Translations under genes and position numbers: made by a program
In this document: piece after piece, positions 33,091 through 43,252 of the stretch
How positions within the stretch are numbered: position 1 is the stretch's first letter
Layout of the letters: every line of letters begins with the position of its first letter
Notes under the pieces: generated by a model
Seen by the model: the letters and a program-made list of their open reading frames with translations, nothing else
Told to the model about the DNA's origin: nothing
The model's database searches: none
Assembly: GCA_028583405.1 (NCBI GenBank)
Contig: CM053256.1
Span: 14,125,087-14,189,086 of the forward strand
Direction of reading: 5' to 3'
Origin: Pogonophryne albipinna
Lineage: Eukaryota; Chordata; Actinopteri; Perciformes; Artedidraconidae
Length of the DNA: 64,000 bases

Positions 33091-36000
33091 CAACACACTC
33101 TCACTCCATAATCGTCCAGGAGCGACGTTTGGTCAAGGTCCCTTGGCGTGCAGTTGTGACGCTCCTAGGCTCCTTCAGCTTCATAAAGGGACGCAAATAG
33201 CTTTCAACTGATTTCAATGTATTCCCATCTGCAGCGGGATTTGACGCTCATGGAAGCACGGCATTCGTTTGTGTCGGCTGCCCTTAAAGGCAATGTGAGC
33301 GTCCATTCCTATTGGATAACGGAGAATTGTACACCCGGAAGTAAGTATTCCCCTACTGTCGATTGATTTTACAGTGATATCTGCACTACTCATCGACTAA
33401 AAAACACCAGATTATCCTTGTTAATTACACAACATTGATTGGTTTAAATTGTGTGCAATGCTTTTGTATTTTTCCCCTTCGATTCGGAGAAACAACAATT
33501 TTTTCAGAGTAAAGGATAGCAGAAGACACTACACTACCCAGAATCCCCAGCCACCGTTTAGGACTACACCATGTGCTCTGTTTGACAAGCCCCGTGATTA
33601 GTTCTCAAGCTCTGTGATTGGTTGACCTCCAACTGCATTCCATTCATTCCAATGGCTGGCGTCTATGTCACGTGATCTTCAAATTTCTCCCTGTAGAAAA
33701 AAAAAACATGGCCGAACTTCGTTATATTCTCGGTGGAAAATGCCTATTTTAAAGTTAGTTTGGCCATTAAAATGTGTTTTGATGTAATTTGATGCGAGAA
33801 ATATGAGTTGTTATTTCAGATTATGTGTGCAGTGGATGTACATGATCTTTAGTTTGCTAGTTATTACGAAGATTACTTCAGGAAATTGCGTCCATAGAAC
33901 GTTTTCATTGTTACCAAAGTGGTTGCTAGGGACGCTGCTATCGATATTATTTCTGTTATGTTGTGTAACTGTTTAATGATGTTATATTTATTGCTACCCC
34001 CTTCCCCGTCAATGTATAGTGTTGGTCCACAGCGCAAACGTATTAGTTTAACAAAATCCGCATCTTAAAATACGTTATTTTCCCCTGTGCAATTCTAGTC
34101 TCACATTTCACAGCACATCGTTATTAACAAATACCGGAAACAGACCGAAAACATTTTAAAAAAAAATACTTTATTCCGAGTGTGCTTGCTTTTCTCTTTG
34201 AAAGTCATTACATAACGCCATTGTAATACACGGTTCGGCTGCATTAAATATTACACATCTGCCGTAGTTCTGTATTTATAGAGCCCTGATGAGAAGACTT
34301 CTAGACAAACATGAGGAACTGAAAACGTGACGTGGATCATAAATATATCAGCCATTAAACAACATCTTACATTTCTTTTCACACAATACGTCTCCTTGCA
34401 GTATCAACACTAATTCGGCTGACTTTTATATTTGATCCAATTGGTAGATAGGCTGTATTTACACCATAAAGGTGCACAGCTGATATAAAGGGACACCTAG
34501 TGGTTAAAGCATGTTATTGAATTTCATTATTTTATTATTAGATATTAATAGGATCCCTATAAAGTATATTCATTACTAGTTATTCTCTACTAATTAAAGA
34601 CTGTATATAATGACTATTTTGCACATCCCTTTAAAGATTTCAAGATTTTCTAAGGTTTATTGACATATCAAACGGTGTAGTTATGCAATGAATGAAAAAC
34701 TTGGGTCGCAGGTTCCTCAATAGTGCATTACAAGACATCTATCAATATTTGTGCATACCTCCAGCAATGTTAACTATGTTGAAGCACTTATTTTAACTGA
34801 TATTATATTATTCTCTTATGATGTATGTAGATATTTCATCTCCGGCCTTTTCAGGTATTGAACAATCAATAAATAAAGAACACAGAATTGTTAAATATAA
34901 AACACAGAATTTGTGTGATTATACTAAATGATGTAAATAAACACCACTGCATATTTACAACTGTACACATGCTGATGTAACGCAAATGTTTCCAACTTGG
35001 GATCAATAAAGTATATATTATCTTAAGATGATCGATGGCTACTGCCATATTTGCAAAATGTGCCTCTGAACCTTGACAAGTGCATGTTTCAGGCTTATCA
35101 ATTAATGTAATGTAATGTTATCAATTAACAACAGGGGTCACAAACATAAGACCAGCTGTTAAATAAAGCTCTTCTGACCTTAGCTGGCATGTGGGTATAT
35201 ATATTAATGCTGCCCATTATGGACACAAGCAATTTTCACCCATTTATTAATTATATGTTTTAAATTTGAGTGTTTCCTATCCCCTAAACCTCCAGGGATG
35301 TACACAGTTTAATACTGACAACTTCTTATTATGGGAAATACGAAAACGTCTTTTAAAACTACAACTCCCAGTAGAGACGTGCCATAGATGGAGAACATGT
35401 TGCGAAACACAATAGCCAGCATGTGTAGTTCTGGGGACGGGGTGGGGGAGGGGGGGACGCGGTGGACCCGTTCAAATCCAGTTTTGGACAGTCTGCCGTG
35501 GTTCCATCCCATTTCAAGTGCTGTTCGACGCTCGGCGTAACCCTCGGAGCACACTCTCCAATCACAGAGCTTGAGGTTTGTCAAGCGAAGCAGAGAGAAT
35601 ACTTACTTCCCGGTGTAATATTCTCTAAAGCAAATGACCTGCTCCGACCCTCGGTCCTGACTGACTCCAACTTGTGTTTATTAATCAAACAAATAAATAA
35701 ACACAAGGATAATTATGTGTTATTGTTGAGTAAATGGAGAATTGCACAGGGGAAAATAACGTAGGCTATATATGCCACAATTTTAGATCCGGATTTTGTT
35801 AAACTAATACGTTTGCGCTGTGGACCAACACTATGCATTGACGGGGAAGGGGGTAGCAATAAAGATAACACCATTAAACAGTTACACAACATAACAGAAA
35901 TAATATCGATAGCAGCGTCCCTAGCAACAAGTAACAAGTAGTTAATAATAAAATACATTAAGAAAAATGCATTTTAAACAGTCATTAAAAAGCAACACAA

Positions 36001-37059
36001 TCTACCTGCATTGCATTATTCTAAACGTGTAATAACGTGCTTTAACCAGTAGGTGGTTTGGGTTAAAAAGCTGTCAAGTTTACAGTGTTAACAAAATAAA
36101 ATATACTGCTGTTTCTAGTTTACGACGGATATATTTAGTTATTGTTTTGATATTTGTAACACAAAAGCGATGGAAAAAACCCACAGCAACACAGAAAAGA
36201 TGGTCTTAACATGACCCAGCGGTCTAGTAGTTAATAAAAAGCAATAATATCAAAACAAAATATTACTACTAACTTTATTGTGAAATTCAAACTGAACGGT
36301 AAAAGAATAGTTTCCGGTCTATTCTGAGCCCGATCTCTGTAGATAAATAAAAATAAAGAACTACGACAGATGTGTATCTTTAATGCAGCCGAACCATTTA
36401 TTACAATGCATTCATGTGATGACTTTCAAAGAGTAAAGCAAGCACTGCTGAATAAAGTATGATTTTATCTTTTACGAAACGTTTTTTTTCATATGGAATG
36501 CAGTTGGAGGTCAACCAATCACAGAGCTTGAGAACTAATCACGGGGTTTGTCAAACAGAGCACATGGTGTAGTCCTAAACGATAGCTGGGGATTCTGGGT
36601 AGTGTAGTGTCTTCTGCCATCCTTTACTCCGAAAAATGCATTTCTAAAAATATTTGTTTCTCCGAATCGAAGGGGAAAAATACAAAAGCATTGCACACAA
36701 TTTAAACCAATCAATGTTGTGTAATTAACAAGGATAATCTGGTGTTTTTTAGTCGATGAGTAGTGCAGATATCGCTGTAAAATCAATCGACAGTAAGGGG
36801 AATACTTACTTCCGGGTGTCCAATTCTCCGTTATCCAATGGGAATGGACGCTCACATTGCCTTTAAGGGCAGCCTACACAAACGAATGCCGTGCTTCCAT
36901 GAGCGTCAAATCCCGCCGCAGATGGGAATACATTGCAATCAGTTGAAAGCTATTTGCGTCCCTTTATGAAGCTGAAGGAGCCTAGGAGCGTCACAACTGC
37001 ACGCCACGGGACCCTGACCAAACGTCGCTCCTGGACGATTATGGAGTGAGAGTGTGTTG
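33091..37059. mobile_element. Element II: long-armed inverted-repeat transposon with 7-bp target duplication
   Basis: The terminal inverted repeats begin CAACACACTCTCACTCC and extend, with few mismatches, for roughly 500-600 bp (left arm to about 33600, right arm from about 36530). Perfect CAGTATC lies at 33084-33090 and 37060-37066. Further inward, 33905-34100 matches 35735-35945 inverted, and 34165-34270 matches 36355-36475 inverted. Two long segments are shared in direct orientation with element I (34165-34492 and 35198-35580). Open frames within it are short and unrecognised. It is evidently non-autonomous and related to elements I and III. Confidence 0.85.
34635..34760 (-). mobile_element. 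LINE 3' tail within element II
   Basis: Plus-strand TTTCAAGATTTTCTAAGGTT continuing TATTGACATATCAAAC is the reverse of a retroposon 3' end like that of the LINE at 62322-63546. The TTGGGTCGCAGGTTCCTC phrase resembles 62383-62403. Confidence 0.45.
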
Positions 37060-37066
37060 CAGTATC

Positions 37067-37904
37067 AGCTTCAGTGTTTCAATTAAATATCATATACATG
37101 CTTCACGTGAACTGTGTGCCTAATTAAAGACTTTGTCTATATGACATATGCAGTGAAACAATGGGAAATATGTCACTGCCAAGCATGAGTAATGCATTTG
37201 AAACCCATGTTTTGTCTCTCAGCCTAATTGTTTTATCAGTGGGATATTCATTGGAGTGGAATACGGACAGAAGGCTGGCGGTAGAAAAATGGAGATTCAT
37301 GTGGGATAATGGCTTCCTCTCTTCCCGCTCTTCCGTCTGCCAGTCTGTCTGTCTGTCTGTCTGTCTGCACACACACCCCACTGGTGTCACACAAACACTT
37401 TCTGGGGTCCTGGCAATCTTTATACGGCTCTCTGAGGTCTAATTATCGGTGACAGAGGACTTTACCCAGTTGAACAAATGACAGAGCATAACGAACCGTC
37501 CCTCCTTCACCACAGTAAGCAGGAGCTTTTAATGTAAAAGCCCCCTAATAGTCAGTGCGTTAAGTCTTAATAGACGAGAGTCATCCTCGGCCTTAAGGTG
37601 ATGAAAAGGCAGCAGGATGAGGGCTTAAATGAGAAAAGGGAGTCGTAATGTTCAGTGGCACACTTTTAATTGAAAATGGCATTTAATAGAAACTCAAATG
37701 CTGCAGATGGATGTCTTACATTACTGCAATGTAATACAGATCAGTATTGAGTGACCCAGTGAGTCAGAAGGATGCAGAACGACCTTTGGATGTCTTTTCA
37801 AGATCATGAGAAATATTATTTCTGTCGGAAATGTATTCAGAAAAATCTATTTTTTGGACATCTTATTCAATATTTACTTTATTTGCCCCTCTTGTTTGTT
37901 TGTA
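37067..37904. other. Anonymous, unique-looking sequence
   Basis: Contains a (GTCT)n tract (37341-37368). 37490-37700 reads like non-repetitive, possibly conserved DNA with AATTGAAAATGGCATTTAAT-type phrases. No gene seen. Confidence 0.3.
37341..37368. repeat. (GTCT)n microsatellite
   Basis: Six to seven GTCT units. Confidence 0.95.
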
Positions 37905-37985
37905 TGACATGTCAAGCGGCGTTGGGTTCCTTGAAAGGCGCTATACAAATGTAATCTATTATTATTACAATTATTATTAATTATT
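37905..37985 (+). mobile_element. L2-like LINE 3' tail
   Basis: CTTGAAAGGCGCTATACAAA followed by TGTAATCTATTATTATTACA is a standard L2-group LINE 3' end with an ATT-type tail. Confidence 0.7.
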
Positions 37986-39419
37986 TAAGGTTTATTTGTT
38001 GTCGCTTTCATTTGTCCAAATGTATGTTATGTGATTTGTTGTTCCTGTTCTTGGTATCCTTCGGAAGAAGAGACAAGTACCGATACATGAGTCATGTACA
38101 GTAGATAAAACAGTGTACTTGTTTCATCAAGAGGTCTACCTTTACTCTACAGACCGTTAAATAACAGATTCATTGAAATCTCTGTGAAACGAAAATCTTT
38201 TTGAAACACAGAAACAGAACAGAGTGAGGAGGATCTGAGAAGAGATAAGCCCTGATTGAAGTGTATTCCACAAACCTTTGCTCTCAAGTTTCTCTTCTTT
38301 TGTGCTACTTTGCGATACTGAATGCTATGTATTCACTTGGTGTAGCTTGTGCAGCATTGCTGAATTAGAAAGACTGGAATTGCATTTATCAGCTGAAAGA
38401 GTTACGAGTTAACGACATGCCAGGTGGGATGATATGAAAGCCTTGCTTGAACAGGGAAAGAGGGAATACAAAGCTAATCTAAAAGCAGTGGGAGGTTCAC
38501 GCTTCAGAACATGATAGTGTGAGAGGGAGGCAGCTTATATTTCATGCAAAGCGTAGCTTTTCTGCAGAGATCTTAATGAAAACCTGGGACGAACATTGTC
38601 ATCCTTGATGTCCCCTGTTGTGCTCCGCTGCCAGATAACTCGTGGAAAACCACTTGTAAGTTCTTTATTGAACTTCAAGATAACGACAGCTGCTAATACT
38701 GTCATTCTGCCACAATCTGAAGCTCACAATGTCTCCACACTTATCAGCTCATTCGTGGATTTTAGGTAAGAGGAAGGAGGAGCTGCGCATAAAACAAATA
38801 GGAGATTATGGACACACAACCTTTTCAAGGATATGTCCCTGTAGTGTTCACGGTATATCTCAGAACCGCTTTAATACACATTATTATTCTGTTTATTCAT
38901 CCAGAGCAGGGTGAATTTTCCTTCTGTCTGGATGTAATAATTACCGTTATCAAGTATGTATACGTTTGGTTGCTTTGGTGATGTCAACAAACTGAAAAGA
39001 TAAATATCCTCTTGCAAATCAAATAATGTGTTATTAAAGAAAGGTGAAGAAAAAAAATTGTATGAATCCTCTGCCAATTCCACCACAGTTTGTTTATAGA
39101 ATAGAGAACATTTTGGGAAATATTTCTAAAGAAAATCAATACTACTCATGCGCAAAATACGGGGTAAGAGTAGGATTGCAGCTAATTAGCTTAGCATAAA
39201 GACTGGAGGCAGAAGGAAACAGTGAGTGTCCATACAAAGACCACAGAAAGTCACTGCTCCCGTCCAAGACAAAGTCCAAAATTAAACCTCCACTAAAACC
39301 ACAGTTAGTTTTACATAAAAAATGTGTGATGTTTTCACACTAATTGTCCTTGTTTGAGAATTTGGTGTGTTGGTCAGTGTTATTTTTGTTAACATTTTGA
39401 ACAATCCAGACTAGATGTT
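37986..39419. other. Anonymous sequence
   Basis: No gene, RNA or repeat end is supported. Confidence 0.35.
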
Positions 39420-39910
39420 TTCCTTTCCTATTCTCTGTGACTGGCGAAGCCACACAGAGTACAGTATTCAAAATACTTATCTCCTCGTATTCTCCTTCTT
39501 CCGTCACAAGTGTCGTCATGCTACTCGCCTGGCAGCGTTGACACGAAACACACAAAAAACACATCAAAACCTGTGGAATGACCGGGATCGGGTTGCTATG
39601 TCTTCTATAAGAGATTTGCCAAGCAGTTTTCACTCAAATCGCAGAAAACTGCGATCATTTGCCCCATAGGAATTAATTGGAAATCCATTTGTACAGAGCT
39701 CAAAAACACCCCACTACAACAACAGAAATTACAAGTTTAAACGGTTCTCGAGACTATGGCCTTTATTAGACTATGGGATATTTTTTGATAGCTAGTGCGG
39801 TTCTCACGTAGTCGCAGCTTACGTTTTGTGAAAATGTCACACTTTCACATTTTATAATGGGTGTGTATGGGAGAGTTAAGACTTAGAGTGACATCACGGC
39901 TAGAGGGGAG
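39420..39910. repeat. Unclassified interspersed repeat (probable)
   Basis: Phrases such as GATCGGGTTGCTATGTCTTC and ACTATGGCCTTTATTAGACT are ones I associate with a repeat found across percomorph genomes. Ends are unclear, and there is no coding potential. Confidence 0.4.
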
Positions 39911-40683
39911 AGTGTACAACTCTGTACACCTGTTGTCAGAGTGATGAGATGCTTAATGCAAGTGTACTGTTACAAGAATAAAGAGGTTATACAGTATGTG
40001 GTATCACTAGAGAATACAGCATATAGATCCATCCTGAATTTTACAAATGTATATTTGAGACATACAAATCTTTAATATGTAAAAGCAATGTTTCTTCATA
40101 TGTGAATATGAAATACAAAACAGAAAATAAGCCAAACATGTACAGAAACAACAGTAGCTATATGTGCATCTCACCTTTTCTGCACTTTTCTTGCAGAATA
40201 CATGTGTGTTCAACACAGTGGAATGTTAAAGCAGTCTTTGTTAAAATGGCACGGAGATAAGGTTTCATTATGTTGTTAGTTATTTGTTTATTTTACTGTA
40301 TAGACCAATAGAGGGTTAGGTTTAGTGCCACACTAGCATGTAAGACTGGATGGTGCCAGAGATGCACGGATGGCCCTTGGAAGTCGTAATCACTCAATGT
40401 CAATCAAACATTCCTCACAGCCATTCCTGCTCTCACAAAATCCTCTCTATCTCAAGGCGCCAAAACAGTGTGAATATTTCCTATTGGCAGGATGCAGCCT
40501 GGAAGTAAACAGACCCCACGGACATTTATGTGTCACATATCATTACAGCAATGTGCTGTCGACTAATGGTTTTATTGTGCATGTTTCAAGGTCCTCTTAT
40601 GCAGTGACAGTTCTTGTCTTACACTGGGAGGCATGGCAGACGTACCAGTAAGAATGTTTTTGTTAAGGCTGTATTTCTGAAGT
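39911..40683. other. Anonymous sequence
   Basis: No supported gene. The 93-codon frame at 40370-40651 has no recognisable domain. Confidence 0.35.
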
Positions 40684-40909
40684 TTTCCTTAAAGGTCCCA
40701 TGTCATGGCCATTTCTACTGATCATAATTCCATTGTTGAGGTCTACTAGAGTAGATTTAAATTGTGCAATTTTCCAAAATCACATTGGTTTCTCATACAG
40801 CATCTCTGTATATTATGTGTATTCACTAGGGGTGTAACGGTTCACAAACATTTCGGTTCGGTACGTACCTCGGTTTTTAGGTCACGGTTCGGTTCGGTAC
40901 AGCAGACAA

Positions 40910-41215
40910 AATTATCACAAAACATAACATTTTTTTTTTTTTATTAAACTGTGAATAATGTATTCACTCAAATAAATACAAAATATAATATAATAAACAT
41001 TAAGGTGCAGCATTTCGATGAACTAAAATAATCTGTATTTGAACTTTACTGTACTAGTTCTCACAAAACATAAATTATTAGTTTTGGGTTTTTAATTATT
41101 ATTAAACTATGAATATTCACTCAAATAAATATAAAATATAATAAAATAAACATTAAGGTGCAGCATGTCGATGAACTGAAATAATCTGTATTTGAACTGT
41201 ACTAGTACCTAAGCA
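40910..41215. repeat. ~147-bp tandem duplication inside the hAT element
   Basis: Two adjacent copies share ATTCACTCAAATAAATA, AACATTAAGGTGCAGCAT and AATAATCTGTATTTGAACT in the same order, with small differences. It lies between the right-hand coding remnant and the left terminus. Confidence 0.85.
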
Positions 41216-41387
41216 GCCAGTTTGACATTATGACTTGCCATTGTATTTTCATGTTTTTTTAAAGAAAAATGAACTTGTCCACATTGCTTGCCGAAAGGGC
41301 AGATCTGCTGACACTAACAATGTGTCCTGCTGTGGAGAACACCCTCTCTAGGGACAGAGGTAGCAGATACAGCCAGGTAGCGCTTTG

Positions 41388-41639
41388 CTAACATGGCAAC
41401 ATGAGGAGATTTGGCGTTTGTAATAGCTTTGGCTCGGTCTGAAGTTTTTGCGAGTGGTGGAGCGGAGGCTTAAATGCTAGTGGGAGTTGGGTTTGCACAT
41501 CAGTCTTTTTTCTTTTGGTACCGGTGATATTCACGTTCGGGTGATGCCTTTTCAAATGAGTGTGCAAGTTTGATGTATTGCCAGCCGCGTAACCAATTTT
41601 AGTTGAAGAATGCCGACAAACAGCTTTGGTTCGGTCCAC
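41388..41639 (-). pseudogene. BED zinc-finger (ZBED-type) transposase remnant
   Basis: The frame contains AVCRHSSTKIGYAAGNTSN followed by LHTHLKRHHPNV, which is the second half of a BED finger: aromatic spacing, then the H-x4-H-type ligands. The expected first C-x2-C is partly altered (C-R-H-S where the usual pattern is C-x2-C), so metal binding is doubtful. The frame ends without the hAT catalytic core or dimerisation domain. Known family role: DNA binding by hAT transposases. Confidence 0.7.
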
Positions 41640-42539
41640 CTGTCTTTGTCAGTCATCCTTGTACGTAACTGCGAAACCAAAATGTTCCCAAACCGGAGAC
41701 TTCAATGATGCTGGAGGATTTTCGAGCTCAACTTTATCTGCGTTCGCCATTTCGACAGTTCCTCAAATTACTGACTACATTTGAACGCATCCCTCTGACA
41801 AATTACTCTGAATGCTGCGACGCAGCACCTGAGATTACTTCCAAGAAGTTGTTCACGTTCTCAATTTTTTACGTTATATTCGTTCGGTACACTTCGGTAC
41901 ACACGTGTACCGAACCGAAGGGCCCGTACCGATACGTGTACCGTTACACCCCTAGTATTCACTGAATTTCACTCTGTCCTAAACTTGTTGGAGCTCCTGC
42001 CCCACCCCCCCCCTCCCTCCCTGTGAGCCCAGTGTGCTCTGATTGGTCGGGACGTTGAGAGTCTCGCTGCTGCAGTGTGAGCTCGCTGGCGGTGTGTTTT
42101 CCGGGTCGGCGATACAGCGAGACTCATCCTGAGCACACACAAACACTCACAGCCGAAGTAAAAACAATAAGTGTGGCTTGATATTGAGTAAGAAAAATTT
42201 TGATAAACGCTGTGAGAATGAGTCTGCGGAGAGCATTTCTCCGCGATCCCAACTCGTCTTTTACCAGCGTTCAGGGAGCTCCATGCAAGTCAATGGAGAG
42301 GGGTCTGCCTGCAGGCCTGCACTCTCAGGACAGTTCCGGTGTAGGCTGCACTCTCAGGACACCTGCACTGTCAGTACAGGAAGTGACGATTCTGACGAAC
42401 ACGTTTTTTCCCCGGCCCCGAAAGACTCGTTTGATGGAAGTTTTCAAATCACAAGTCCGCCCATGAGTCCGCCCACCGTGCACTTTGGGTCGGCCTTGGT
42501 CAAGCCCTTTTGACCCCCCCCAGCCTGGTTCTCGTAAAA

Positions 42540-43125
42540 GTTGACTTACCCATTTTTCGCTCAAATTACGCCATGGAGGAATGTAACGGGAGTTGACAGG
42601 GGACTCTGCCCGCCTCACGAGTGCCTATTTTCACTTTTCCCCCTATTTTATCATTTTTTTTGGCTATTTCACCCGGTTTCTACCGGGGACACTGCCCGGT
42701 CTCGGGTGTCCCCCCACGGCCTGTGTCCAGCCCCCCGCCCCACTCATCCATATATTAACGGATTTTGACCATTTTTGTTGCATTTTTCTCCTCTCACTGA
42801 TCGAATGGCAAACGCGACCCACTGTCGGAGGACCTCCGCGCCGGCCCGGCCTAGTGCCGGTGCTCGGTTCCTCCGAACGGCGGGTTCGACTCTGATGACC
42901 GGGAGGGTGTGCTGCGTTGGGGTGGGGGACTTCCCCCACTCTGCGTGTCTCTTCCTTCCCGGGCCGGCCGATATGAAGCGTGACCAAGACGCACCGTACA
43001 GGGGTCCCACGGGTCCCGCAGCGGGGTGAAGGTTCCCAGCTGGAACCTCCCCACCTCCGCGCGGTGCACCCGGCAAACACGGTTGTTTCTCGAACCCTCC
43101 ACTGTTGTCTAGCGGGTCTAACTAA
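42540..43125. repeat. GC-rich block resembling ribosomal DNA spacer (tentative)
   Basis: GC content rises sharply against the AT-rich surroundings. Two similar sub-blocks carry GGGGACTCTGCCCG and GGGGACACTGCCCGG, each followed by a T-rich stretch, giving a loose ~90-bp periodicity. Later come phrases like CCTCCGCGCCGGCCCGGCCT and CTTCCTTCCCGGGCCGGCCG. This pattern suggests an intergenic or external transcribed spacer fragment of the rRNA locus, but no 18S, 5.8S or 28S sequence is visible. Overlapping open frames on both strands are a by-product of GC content. Confidence 0.35.
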
Positions 43126-43138
43126 AATACAAGATGTC

Positions 43139-43173
43139 GTGTGTGTGTGTGTGTGTGTGTATGTATATATAGG

Positions 43174-43245
<72 letters not shown>

Positions 43246-43252
43246 TAAATAA
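43139..43252. repeat. Compound (GT)n(AT)n(ATAA)n microsatellite with palindromic ends
   Basis: GT (43139-43160), then GGTATTTATTTATATAT on the left and its mirror ATATATAAATAAATAAATACC on the right around a long AT tract. The whole 80-bp segment can fold back on itself. Confidence 0.95.

Larger units (their letters stand above)
40827..41954 (-). mobile_element. hAT element with BED-finger remnant, 1,128 bp
   Basis: Perfect 15-bp inverted ends TAGGGGTGTAACGGT / ACCGTTACACCCCTA lie between identical 8-bp duplications GTATTCAC (40819-40826 and 41955-41962). The subterminal regions carry repeated CGGTTCGGTAC-like motifs, which are likely transposase-binding sites. Coding sequence survives only as a BED zinc finger on the minus strand. 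The catalytic region is lost, so this copy is non-autonomous. Confidence 0.92.
40684..42310. mobile_element. MITE-like repeat, split by a hAT insertion
   Basis: The left end reads TTAAAGGTCCCATGTCATGG. The sequence resumes after the hAT (41963 onward) with GAATTTCACTCTGTCC, GTGTGCTCTGATTGGTCGG and, near 42275, GCTCCATGCAAGTCAATGG, all familiar as parts of one common fish repeat. Its right terminus is not evident. Confidence 0.5.

Noticed and set aside
42178..43240. Multiple overlapping open frames on both strands
   Set aside because: High GC depletes stop codons; frames overlap in all phases and show no domain.
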